Positions 23,824-34,709 of a stretch of DNA of 64,000 nucleotides are shown one piece after another; within the stretch, counting starts at the first letter, position 1, and the number at the start of each line of letters is the position of its first letter. The DNA lies in NCBI GenBank assembly GCA_002118135.1, contig BDIU01000200.1, positions 1-64,000 on the forward strand, in the 5' to 3' direction. Both the position numbers and the translations under genes were made by a program. The stretch comes from Trebouxia sp. TZW2008. Taxonomy: Eukaryota; Chlorophyta; Trebouxiophyceae; Trebouxiales; Trebouxiaceae. The notes below the pieces were generated by a model. That model searched no databases. It saw nothing but the letters and a program-made list of their open reading frames with translations, and had not been told where the DNA came from.

Positions 23824-26800
23824 ATGGCAAGCGAAGAATATCGGCGATACTCGCGGTTCATATTCTGCATTCAGCTTTGGGTTCTGATTGTCGGCAGTGC
23901 CCCACACGAGGTACATGTCGTCTGGATCACGGAGCATATACGACAAGCTTGGAGATGTGCGCTTCACCACTGCCAATGCAACTGCTTGCATATTGTAGCT
24001 CTGAGCTGCTCAAGTGTAAGTGAGCATTATTACAGCGCGCAAGTCGCCTTTCGGATGCCTGCAGAGCTGCACTCGGCCACAGATCGACGAGGCCAAGCTC
24101 CAGCGCCACGCTTGCACCCTCTTCAACAAAGTTTGCATCGATCAGGTATGCTTCCATCACCCTCACGTTGACCGCTTTGCCCACATCCCCAGCCAAACTG
24201 AAGAATGCATATGTTGGTGACAGCAACAAGCTCTTCTTCTTCAGATATAGTCCAGCAGCCGCATCTTGAGCCAAATCTTTAGCAATTCAATGCATTTGCA
24301 CTGCCTACAGGGCCGCTTCACCATGTTCTCAGATGACCAGAGACCTGGCAAAACCTTTTGGCGGGATGATGTCTTCAACATTGCAGAAAGACCTGATGGC
24401 CCATTCTACAATGAGCCAGGAGACATTTCACTGCCAGCTGATGGCCCCTTCTATAATTTGCCTGGCTACTTAGACAACTTCAAGGTACACAGTGCTCACT
24501 TAAACAAATAAGAAAGTACACGCCATCAGGCAGCATAACAAGAGCCTCTTTGCATGCATATGCATACACTCTGGATTTTGGTGCTGCACATGACATTCTT
24601 TACGCAGATATCAACACTGCTCTGCAAGCCCATTAAGCTACTTATTTGTCAAAAACAAATGCCAATGTAAGCAGCACACCGTGGGCCGTAAGCTGCCTGT
24701 TGCACAGTTGGCAGCTGCAACACTGTTCAAGGCAAAGTGCATGCATGCACAATGTAAACCACGCATGCATTATCGCTCGTGACCAACAACGGCAGCGCAA
24801 CAGACAGCACAGACAGCTTCACTACAATCTCAGCTGCAGCGCCCTCAGATCCACTCAACTCACAAGCTGAGGCGTATATTCGCTTGCGATTTACGTCACA
24901 GGGCACAAACAAACCACGCATGCACATAGTTCATGACCAAATCTCCTTGCATGCCTAGTGCAGAAATGCGCCATGCAAGCTTGGCCTGGGAGCACAGCTT
25001 GTTTGCCGTGCAGCGGCTTGAGCCCATCATCTGGATTGAACGTCTTGCTCAGTTGTGATGCGTTTGCGCAACCATGTTTGCGCTGGCCACATTGATGTCA
25101 TTGTGACTGCTTACACTGGGCACAAACACAGCTTACAGGCGGCCACTGTTCAGCAGCAATGCCACTGTAGATTTGCATGATGTCTCTCCCCGCAGCCTAG
25201 AGACAGTTCAGAAGTTTTGAGGCTTTACTGACTGCCAAATAATATATGATGATGATGTCTTTGTGATTAATGCAGGGCACCAAGAAAGTTGACAGGCGGT
25301 CATTGTTCAGAGGCAATTCTACAGCAGATCCAGATGATTTTGTCTCCCTGTTTTGTTGACTGCTCAGTGCCCTTGGTGTGGTGGCCTTGAATTTCACCTA
25401 TGCTGTAAAGGTCATCTCAAGCCATCTGAAGATGCTGCCAAAAATTGTATATTGTGCATACAGGGCACAAAAAAAGCTTACAGGCGGCCACTGTTTAGAG
25501 GCAATTCTACAGCTGATCCGGATGATTTTCTCTCCCCACATTTTGATGACTGCTCAGTGCCCCTGGTGTGGTGGCCCTGGTGGCCAGACAATCCGGCAGA
25601 CTTCTTCCTCACTTCTTTGGCGCCATTTCATGCGATGCTGACTGAGGGCGTCATTGACAAGAACATCAGATACAGCCCTGTCATGGAGGGGCTTAGTCAA
25701 CCTGCCTACTTCCAGTGGTACTTTGACCCCATTACTCATTTCCCAGTAAGCTTTTGGCTTCATCGCTCCCCCCTACCTCTGTTTCCCCCCTTCCCCCATC
25801 AATTCCACACCCTGCCCTCTCCGAATCCGACTCAAAATATCACATGGCACACTTGTGTCAATGATTCTGCACCTTCTTCTGTGTTGATTGTCCCACTTGC
25901 CTTGACTCCCTGGTGTCCATTTGAAAACGTGCTGTGAGCCCAGCACCATCTTTCTGGCAATTTTTGCTACAAGATGGTTTGGTACTGACTGCTTGAAACT
26001 CCTAATTCAGAGTGTACAGTCGGACTGCAATATAGAGCTTGGAGGATACGTCAGACAGAACAAACACTCTGAGCCTGAGCGAGACACATGGAGCACATGC
26101 CAGGCACACATTTGTTGCAGCATCTTGAATGTTTCACTAGTTTTCAAGCAACTCAACACTGACTGCAGATTCAGAGCTTGAAAGACATGTCAGACATGAC
26201 ATCATGCACACATGCTTTGCAGCAACTTGAAGACCTCAAGACATCTCATGAATTACCCTTCATAGTGTTTGGACTGACTGCAGATACACAGCTTGTAAAA
26301 ATTGTCAGACAGGATGCATTTCGGGCATTGCAGCAATGTGTAGCTTTCAACTGAAATGCTGCAGACCACGCTGCTGTTTGAAACGCTCTGCTGGCTTGGG
26401 ATGGTGTCAAGTTTCAGTGCAGATCCAGGGCTTGGAAGAATTGTCAGACAGGATGCATGTTGGGCATGCATCCATTGCTAAGTTTAGATGCTTCATTGCT
26501 ATGTAACATCGTCAAGTTTGACTGCAAATTCAAAGTTTGCAACAGCTGTCAGACAGGATGCATGTCGGACATTAGTTCATGGCAGCAATTCAAATGCTTC
26601 ACTGCTGTATAACAACGTCAGACTGCAGATACAGAGCTTGAAACAGATGTCAGACATGACGCATGCAGGGCTTGCACATGTTGCAGCAGCTTGACTGCTT
26701 CACTGATGTGTAACAATCTGCTTGTTTGTCTGCAGTTTCAGTGCTTTGGAGAGGATGTCAGACAGCATGCAGGGCAAGCAGAACTTTGCATAAACAAGGA

Positions 26801-29691
26801 TTGCAGGAACCCACGTGGTCAAACAACAGGAATGTGTACATTGACTGCAGATCCAGGGCAAGGAAGAACTGTCAGACAGGAAGCATGTAGGACACCAGTG
26901 TTGGGAGCAAATCTTGAAAAATTGCCTGAATTCTCACTCAGTCTGACACATTGTCAACTTTGACTGCAGATCCAGAGTTTGGAGGAACTGTCAGACAGGA
27001 CACATGCAGGGCACCGCTGCTGGGAGCGAATCGTGCTGTGCAAGCCCTTTTCTATTTGGTTCCTGCGCCCTGACAGACCCTGGCATGACGGCCTGATGTA
27101 TGGCTCCTTGGGACAGGAGGTGTTTGTCTTCTTCTCCTCCTTCTGCTTCTTTGTCTTCTGTGTCATTCTCTTCTTCTTCCTCTCAATTGAGAAGGCGCAA
27201 CTGTGTTCAAGTTGGAGTGCAATGCATGGTACAATCAGCAGCAGCGACCCAAAAACCTATTTATGCTGCACAATTTTGGTCTGGTTTGTATGCATGTGCT
27301 GGAAGCATGCATAGTCACAGTTACTGTCTGACATAACTTGGGCTTATTTATTGCAGCTTGCTCGGTATCACATGTCAAGAGGCAAAATGACGATTGTTGA
27401 CAAGCCAGCCGTCGTGCTCCGTATCGCAATCATTGAGCGCAAGCACAAGCGACTGATCACAACTTTCCAGAACAATGATGCTCTCACAGCCGAAACATTC
27501 TGCTTTTGATGGTTGCAGCTTGTAGACTATCACATGTCTAGAGGCAAAATGAAGATTGTTGACAAGCCGGCCAATGTGTTCCGTATTGCAATCATTGAGC
27601 GCAAGCACAAGAGGCTCATCACAAATTTTGAGGAAGTTCTCAAGAAGTGCAAGCAGTGGCAGTTACCCAAAGGGACCAAGTATGACCAAGTGGAGTGTTG
27701 GGCAATCAACCTGGATGATTCCAAGAAATTTCTTGATAATCTCAGCCAGCTACGCTCCATTGACGCCTTGGTAAGCATTGCTTGATGCATGAGTGAGTAC
27801 TGCTTGATGCGTTAGTAAGCACTGCTTGACGTATGAGTGAGTAAGGCATCACTAAGCACTGCCAAGTTGACTGCTGGCCAACCAATTTGGATGCTTTCCA
27901 AAAGATACTCAGAAACCTCGGCTGGCTGCGCTCAGTTGGTGCATTAGTATGCTTTGCTGTGTGCGTAGCATATACGCTCAAACACTGTTTGAAAAGTGAC
28001 TTGGCTAGGTGCGACTAAGTACTGCTTGATGCATAGTAACTGTTGCAGACTTTCCTGGGGTGAGTCTCAAGGCTGGGAACAACATCAGTGCACGAATTAG
28101 CTACATTGCGTACAGGCTCTCAGTTTTTTATTCCTGTTTCATCTTGTGAACCTCTTCATTTTAAAATTGGTTTTGTATCATTTCCCAAATTTCTGCAATT
28201 GATTTCAGGTTGGCATGCACGGCGCCGGCTTGGTGAACCACAATTTCATGAAGCCAAACAGCAGCTTTGTGGAAATCATGCCCTGCAAATTTGGCGGGAC
28301 CTGGCCCAGCCAGTATTTCAAAGCTCCCGCCGAAAAGCAGCATATCACTTTCTACTGGCGGCTTCAAGCACACAAGAAAAAGTTCTGCCACCCCTCACCT
28401 CTCAACAGCCACAGCTATAAGTCAGGTGAGTGTGCAATAAGTAATGCCCTCTTTTGTGCTTTTTATCTTTCTTGCATTCTTTTAATGCCATCCCTTACCT
28501 CTCAGCAGCCACAACTGCAAACCAGATGGGCTTGCAACAACAACGTGCTTTTGCTTTGTCACGTCACTGTTGCAGTGTTGCATCTTCCAAAACTGCCACC
28601 CCTCACCTCTCAACAGTCACAACTACAAATCAGGTGGGTGTGCAGCACATATTCTCCATTTTGTGCTTCATGTCTTTTTTGCAGTCTTACACTGCCGTCC
28701 CTCAGCTCTCAACAGACACAGCAGTACGTCAAGTGAATGTGCAACAATGCGGTGCTTCGGCATGTTGCTGTTGCAATGTTGCATGCAGTCTCAAGTGCTA
28801 CCAAAAGCATGCCTCTAGAAGCCATGTATATAATTCAAGTGGGTATGCAACATTTCTGCTATCATTCATGCCTATCACTACCTTTGACTGCTTTGGTTAA
28901 TACACTAGGACCCAGCCAATTTGCAGACTAGTACAGTACTGTACATTAGCCGGTCTGATCAAGCCTTTTTGTCAGGCCTTTCAGAGTGTTGAGCTTCGAT
29001 GTATTGCTCTTGCATCATGATTGTCTGTGCAAGTTTGAATGCTGCCCAGCAACTCTATACAATGAGCTTGTTAGCTTGCATTCGCCCAAGAGCTTAAGTT
29101 TACTTCCCCTTCACAATCTGCAAAAATTTACAAAGGATACAGACCTACAAGTCGCAATCAATTCTGCAATCCTGTACAACACACAGCGAGTGTGAGAAGC
29201 CTGTCATGAGTACTGGCGTAGGGACCCAACATGTTGTCAAGCACAAACAGTACATCAGCATGAGTATTGATTCAACATTGACAAGGCTTTCGGGTTTTTA
29301 GGGTTTAGCTAACCCTGAACCCTAAAAACCCTGCATGTCTTGTAGACATGTCCATTGAAGCGTGGGTGGCAGGCTTCTTGATGCATGACCAAGACTTGAG
29401 TGTTGATGTCTCCAAGTTGTTCATCATTCTAGACCGCATTGCAAGCAGGGCACTGTTCTTCAAGGACTGTGTCCATACCTTGTAGACATGTCTACTCAAA
29501 AGTGTGTTTTGCTTGTAGACATGTCTACTGAAGAGTGGGTGGCAGGCTCCTTGGTGCGTGACCAGGACTTGACTGTTGATGTGTCCAAGTTGTTCATCAT
29601 TCTAGGCCGCATTGCAAGCATGGGTGGGGACCGCAAGCAGTATGTAGACAAAGCTCGGAACAATCCTGGCTACCTAAGTGTATCTCAATAG
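23824..29691 (+). CDS. Glycosyltransferase family 61 (EOGT/plant xylosyltransferase type), 8 exons
   Basis: GT61 enzymes transfer GlcNAc, xylose or arabinose in the ER/Golgi; donor and acceptor here are unknown. Exons: 23824-24015, 24065-24145, 24311-24484, 25464-25745, 26970-27119, 27519-27770, 28209-28425, 29519-29691, giving 506 aa. The first six junctions are phase 0, the last phase 1. A likely signal anchor (RFIFCIQLWVLIV, then a short hydrophobic run) lies at residues 10-35. The Cys-bearing SCTRPQIDEAKLQRHAC and CIDQGRFTMF follow. The family signature GMHGAGLVNHNFM is near residue 379, followed by SSFVEIMPCKFGG. Exon 1 is less certain than the rest. Introns before exons 4, 5, 6 and 8 hold arrays of exon-start copies, and the intron after exon 7 holds exon-end copies. 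Confidence 0.88.
24890..25365 (+). repeat. Copies of the GT61 exon 4 start
   Basis: Copies begin near 24897, 25113 and 25276, and the true exon begins at 25464. All start with a GGGCACMAA-type motif; the better ones continue to AGGCGG..CTGTTC. The copy at 25276 follows a usable AG acceptor and is open for 27 codons before a TGA. Confidence 0.8.
26015..26968 (+). repeat. Eight decoy copies of the GT61 exon 5 acceptor and exon start
   Basis: GACTGCAGATCCAGAGCTTG-like sequence plus TGTCAGACAGGA recurs near 26019, 26160, 26276, 26415, 26520, 26622, 26731 and 26841, ahead of the true exon at 26970. Spacing is 103-145 bp. Most copies keep a TGCAG acceptor. None continues into the second half of the exon. 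Confidence 0.92.
27357..27510 (+). repeat. Truncated copy of GT61 exon 6
   Basis: After TTGCAG, 38 codons closely match the exon 6 start (HMSRGKMTIVDKPA, RIAIIERKHKRLIT). The match then ends and a stop follows at about 27510. The copy has a good acceptor but no matching donor. Confidence 0.9.
28470..28860 (+). repeat. Copies of the GT61 exon 7 end and donor
   Basis: CACCCCTCACCTCTCAACAG-like ends with a following TCAGGTGGGTGTGC-type donor recur near 28483, 28591 and 28688, with a weaker one near 28830, after the true exon 7 end at 28425. Spacing is about 100-140 bp. Confidence 0.88.
29292..29332. repeat. Interstitial telomere-like repeats (TTTAGGG type)
   Basis: GGGTTTTTAGGGTTTAG is followed by CCCTGAACCCTAAAAACCC, two short head-to-head telomere-like tracts directly before the exon 8 copy array of GT61. 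Confidence 0.65.
29340..29505 (+). repeat. Two copies of the GT61 last-exon start, one with its own stop
   Basis: The copy at about 29345-29485 follows CTTGTAG, encodes EAWVAGFLMHDQDLSVDVSK-like sequence close to the true last exon, and ends in its own TAG. A 20 bp stub follows near 29481-29500. The longer copy could serve as an alternative terminal exon. Confidence 0.85.
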
Positions 29692-29743
29692 GATCTGCTG
29701 GTTCCTAAAAGGTGCGCAAAATAGCATCAAGCTCCATAGCATG

Positions 29744-29921
29744 TACAGTGATTTCTCTTTATACCGACTGCTTTGGCTACCAAGCAAGTTGTCCTTACAT
29801 CAAATTGTCCTTGTTCAGAGGGACCACTGCAGTCAGAATGCAGTGATTAGTTACCAATGGCATCGTCCTTACATCCAGGTTATCCTTACATTGCGTGTCC
29901 TAACAGGAAGAGATCACTGTA
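29744..29921. mobile_element. MITE copy A, 178 bp
   Basis: Ends TACAGTGA and TCACTGTA form a terminal inverted repeat. Inside are several GTCCTTACAT motifs, in the opposite orientation to the other copies' TAAGGACA. It lies just past the GT61 stop codon. Confidence 0.8.
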
Positions 29922-30269
29922 CCCTAATGTGTTGCAATGCAATCAGCTGCATCTTTGCACCTTGTTTGCTCTTTGTGTTTGCTTAGCTTGATTTGTCCTT
30001 TGGAAACTTGCATGTTGATGTCATGACGCACAGCTTTTAACAAAACTTTTCAGCATGACAGACGGACTTGAGAACTCGTTCTCATTTCTGGATTGGTGAT
30101 GGCACAATGACTGCCTGCAGGCACACTGTGGAACGCTGCCAATAAAAAGACAAGCAAGACAGATACAGAACAGGTTGTGGCATAATGATGATCTGGACCG
30201 ATGCCAATTCTCCCATTTTACTTGCTTATTGTCAGTGTTTTAAGATATCTTCTAGCATTCCTTGGCTGA

Positions 30270-30689
30270 CTATATGAAGCAACTCTTTGGGCCGCAACAG
30301 ACAAACATATCATGTGCAGGCAACAAAATTTCATGTTGAAGCCAGATTTGATGCAGTCGCGCATGCTCCATGCGCTCCCCTACGCCTATCGCTGAGGCCG
30401 TTTTTCCTGACCCGACTTGATGAAATAACAACGGTCCGCGGTTCAAGGAAGACTCCCATAGGAATTCGCGAATTGTTTTCTGATACTTGGTGTAGGTGAA
30501 GTTTGATTTGGGTTTGATGAGGAGATAAACTTCCTTTGTCCCAATCACCTTTTTTTTTGCTTTTCCATTGTCGTCCAAGCACGGCTCAGATTGGGCGTCA
30601 GGATGATCAAGGCAATCATGTGCCAACTTCTTGTTGAATTGTTGTACACAAGATTTGTCATAAATGTCAAGCGATTCGTCTTGACTCAT
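30270..30689 (-). pseudogene. NCLDV D6/D11-like helicase/ATPase, N-terminal fragment
   Basis: This is a fragment of a giant-virus SNF2/DEAD-type ATPase. It begins with ATG at 30689 and runs 139 codons. The recognisable part is FTYTKYQKTIREFL followed by LLFHQVGSGKTASAIGVGE, the Q-like region and Walker A typical of NCLDV D6R/D11L-type transcription-associated ATPases. The match fades right after motif I, and no Walker B or C-terminal domain follows. No introns are seen, unlike all neighbouring host genes. Upstream sequence (30690-30820) is AT-rich. It is best read as a truncated endogenous copy of an algal giant-virus gene. Confidence 0.7.
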
Positions 30690-31141
30690 GATAACTACGA
30701 TATACGGATAAATGTTTCAATTTTGAACACTTTTCAAATCGAAGATAAACAAATCATGGCTTGCAAGCTTTTCTTTCACGATCTGTTTGTACTTTATTAT
30801 AACAAGAATCTGTAGAATGTCGCACCCTAAGCTTGTAATCATGCCGGACTGAACCGGCTATTCCCTTATCTGGCCGCCTCTCGCCCATAAGGACTCAAGG
30901 TACCGGAGGACAGTCTTTCGCAAAGACGGATCAAGAGAGCAACAACAGAGTCATGTCATACATCATCACTAAACGCTTCAAGTGTTCTTTAGAAAACACA
31001 ATGCAAGACCCTTCGGTGGGAGTATGTAGGGGAAGCAAACTACATCTAGAGGCTATCGGCGTTGTCATCAGAATGCTTGCTTTTAAAGTGTGTTGAACGT
31101 CAACACACTCTGAGCTCCTCATCCGTCTCGTGCTTGTCTCC

Positions 31142-32005
31142 TCAAGAAGGTGTTGCCTGTTGAAGGTAGTAAACGCCCAAGTCTCTTAGACTTTTGGTCA
31201 AAATATTGCTTTTACGCTTACAGTCAGGACTGCAGTTTGTGATACTCCAAACCCAGATGTGCTGTGGTCCTCTTGTGTCTTTCTGTTTTGCAAAACGCAT
31301 ATTGTTTTTGTTGGCCCATGTGCGCCATGCAGCAAGCACATCCTTATCGATGTTTGTGATGCGAGGTGCGTTACAGTGATCAGCTTGCAAGTATGTATGC
31401 ATCCAAAGGTACATCTAGCGTGAAGTATGTGGTCATCTCTGCCGGAATTCTGTAGTAAAACTTGATACGCTTTAGGTTTTTAAATGTCTCTGAAATGGTG
31501 AAGTTGACTCGGTAATCCTCAGGAGCAATTGAGTTTTGTTTGAGCGGATGCAGGGCTCGTTGCTCACAGTAGGATTTGGATGTTGATATCCATCGTGACC
31601 TTTGCCGATCAGTGTCAGTGTCCCACCACACGACTTTTACGTGACTTTCCTTGACTCTCTGAAGCTGAGGGGTTCGATAGCTCATGGCAAGCGCTAAGCT
31701 TATTTCATCATTGCGGTGATGTATGGCAGTTTGACCATCATGTCCTGTGATCAAGTGATATGACTACTTTGTGTACCTTTAGAGTCAGAAACGGTCGCCT
31801 TTGCGCAGGGCATACAAAAAGGGCCGAAGTCAACGCAATAGTCCACACGTCTGCTCCCCTCCGACCCGCACTGGCACGTATACTTAACCACGGCCATCGA
31901 GGTGAATTTGCCCGGGACTTCGATCAGAACAGCGTCATCTCGCGACAGAGCCTCCTGCAGCAGTTCGAGCGTGAACTTGCGTCGAGGTTTCGGCATCACA
32001 CACAA
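31142..32005 (-). pseudogene. Broken giant-virus-like Cys-cluster ORFs
   Basis: Three overlapping minus-strand frames (32005-31751, 31754-31380, 31414-31142) look like one or two genes split by frameshifts. The first begins MPKPRRKFTLELLQEAL and carries a CQCG and CMPC cysteine pair with a GPFC context. This arrangement is common in NCLDV proteins near putative endonucleases. The later frames (for example YRVNFTISETFKNLKRIKFY) are not recognised. The absence of introns and the closeness to the helicase fragment support a common viral origin. Family assignment is tentative. Confidence 0.45.
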
Positions 32006-32215
32006 AATATTCTAGACGAAAACTCTTATATTCCTCAATGTCTCGAATAACAGTAAACTCGTGCGAATAATGCAATAAAAACGATGAGCCCACTGGTAAG
32101 CTGTGGTCATCGACGATGCAGGTCATCGACCTTCGGCAGCTGTGCACAGGTAGACACCTGGTATCGCGTCACAAAACCCCTTGTAAATGTTCGCTGGCGG
32201 ACAGCTGGGCATTGA

Positions 32216-32806
32216 CCGAGGTCTGTGTGTGTGGTCAACGTGCAGTTGCCTGCGTCGCTGGAGCAAGCCCTCTCTGCTCGACGTATCAACAAACCACAGC
32301 TTCGTGCCTGGTGTGAGCTTCAACAACAAGAAGCTGAGAATGGGCTTTTGAGGGCTAAGATAGGGCTGATGCGGAAGGACAGCAAGCTGACAGACAGGAC
32401 CTCTAAACTCTCGTTAGCCAGAGGTTTGCTGACTGTCACAGGTGTGCTGGAATGTTTAGAGGAGGAGTATGGACCAAAATAGGGCTTAAAGTTGAACCAG
32501 AAAACAGAGATATGCAAAGCGATTCTGTCAGACCCCGTAAACAATGATCTGGTAGCGTGTTGGGACACAGCAACAAGCAAGAGGAAAAAGGGCACAGAGT
32601 TGCACTTGGCCATACGAGAAACATACGATCATGCAAGCAATTGTGTGCACGGCAAGAAAAGCCCAGACGATCACACAAGAATATCGACAGTCGTCGATAT
32701 AGTGGAGGGGCCTTTGCTGCCAGCACAAGCTCAGATCATGGTGTGCATATGCAAACATTTTACATTTCCGTATGAGTTGCACCAGATTCAGGAAAAATTG
32801 ACTTGA
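32216..32806 (+). pseudogene. Unrecognised intronless ORF interrupted by one TAG
   Basis: A single frame is open from 32216 to 32806 except for one TAG at 32480-32482. The peptide is charged and helical (LQQQEAENGLLRAKIGLMRK, later NDLVACWDTATSKRKKGTEL). It lies beside the virus-like ORFs on the opposite strand. Function and family are unknown. It may be a decayed viral gene. Confidence 0.4.
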
Positions 32807-32809
32807 TGC

Positions 32810-34700
32810 TTTCATCAAAAAGCGACCTGTTTTATGTTTCCAACTGATGTTGGTATTAACGCATGTGGTGATAAGAATGGGTTGAAGCATGCAGTCCTTG
32901 GACACTCGTGTGCTCTATTCAAAGCGGGCTTCATCAATCATGTCAACCGCTCATAGCTCATGCTGACTGCTGATGACTGATGCTACATGTGCAGCCTATG
33001 ACAGCTATTGCTGACACATTAGCTGCACTCCAAGATGACAGCAAGAAGTCATAGTGAGATTTGTCTCCATGCTGGTTGCGACTGCTTGCGAAGCAATATT
33101 CAGCAAAATTGCCTTCCATCTATTGAGCTGCTTGGAATTGCATGCAATCAATGAAAGCTTTCTTGAAGCTACCGGGGCCTGTGCTGCTTGCAAATGCACC
33201 ACAAACCATAGCATGATTACATCTCTTTTTACCGTGCTGCTTGCAAGTGCTTGCAAGGCGTTGAGCATTGCAGCCATCCTTGTCGTGATAAACCTCGGGA
33301 TCTGTGCTGATTGCAGATGCTTAGTTGGTGATCCAAAAGTATTTTCCCATCGTTGCACTGGCGAGCAAGCCTTGGGAATCACCGAGGTTGCAAATGCTTG
33401 CAAAACACAACTGCGCCAGCGCATCTGTGTGTGAGAGCTCTCAACATGATGCTGTGAGTGTTGAGACAATGTGAATGTGTATGAGGCTTGCATCAGCAGC
33501 TGCATCTGATTTGCTCTGTGTTTTGTACAGCTTTGACGCTGCATTGACGTACATGATGGGAATGCAGGATTTCAGCAAAACTCAGGTCACCTGAGGTCAG
33601 CTTATGCAATTGTTGCATAAGCTGCAGCCCGCAAAGACAAACAGCTAGTGTATGCACAGCTGGTGTTCTTTCCTGTTGAGCAGAAGGCTATCATGACGGC
33701 CAGATCATGCAACAGACCCTATGGCTTTGAAGAGCTATGTCTTGTTCCTTGTAGCCATTGTAGCTCATGATTGTTTCAGCATGTATGTTGTGACTAACGT
33801 AGGTATGCAATACTTGAGCCGGTCAAAATGTCTGACACGTGTCATGTAGGTGCAACCATGCTTTTGTACGGTGTGGTGTTCAATGAATTGAGCATTAGGT
33901 TTCGATGCTTTGACAGTTTGTGGCTTTGTTTCATCCACTGAGCTTTGTGATCTTGACATTTGAACCTCTTTAGCTTGCAATATTGAATAAGTACATCAAC
34001 GCTTCTGACAACAGCCTGCCAGGGGCATGGCGCTGTGATATCACTATCTCCTGTGTGCTACTGGTACATGGCAACCAGTTTGCCAAAACAATGCAAACAC
34101 AGGCGAAGATGACATTGTAGAGGGTGATAGAAGTTTGCATTCTGATCTGAATTGAAACCTGCTGAAGGGGTAACGCTGCTGAGACTGAGCTCCTACTGTA
34201 AAGTTAAGTCTTGACGTCATCAATATGGTATCACGAGCCATGGGTCTCATGCACAAATCGCTGATGAGCTTCAGCTCAACTTGATCTGCTGTGTATTTCA
34301 AACGACAATGCACATGTAACTAATGCAAGGTCTGGATAAAATCAAACCAGCTTGTGAAGGCTATTGTAATCATTTCCAAGCAGGCCAGGACAGGCGGCAG
34401 TTGCAAGCAATGATGTTTGCGTTGATGATCAGTATGCTGACAGTGATGCAGCAGCCCTATGACCATCACTTTCTGCTTTCATGCAGTGTATTTTTGGGAA
34501 GTCCACCTACACATCAGCTAGGCATAAATGATTACAGGGAGAGCAGGAAAGCCTTGGAAAGCATTGGAAACGCCATCAAGGGAAAATCCTCAGGAAAGCC
34601 TTGGAAAGCATTGGAAAGGCCATCGTAACAAGTTTTCAGGCCGTCGTCGATAGGCCAGCAAGTTGTAAATCAACACTTGCGCTTTCTAGCTGCTCTTGAC
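32810..34700. other. No gene seen; weak local repeats
   Basis: About five imperfect GCTGCTTGCAAATGCTTGCA-like motifs are spread over 33070-33410. A 25 bp direct repeat starting GGAAAGCCTTGGAAAGCATT lies at about 34547 and 34593. No protein family is recognised on either strand. Confidence 0.45.
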
Positions 34701-34709
34701 TGCTGACCT

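Noticed and set aside
23927..24274. 115-codon minus-strand open frame
   Set aside because: The opposite strand carries GT61 exon 2 (SCTRPQIDEAKLQRHAC) with exact splice borders and phase, which is stronger evidence.
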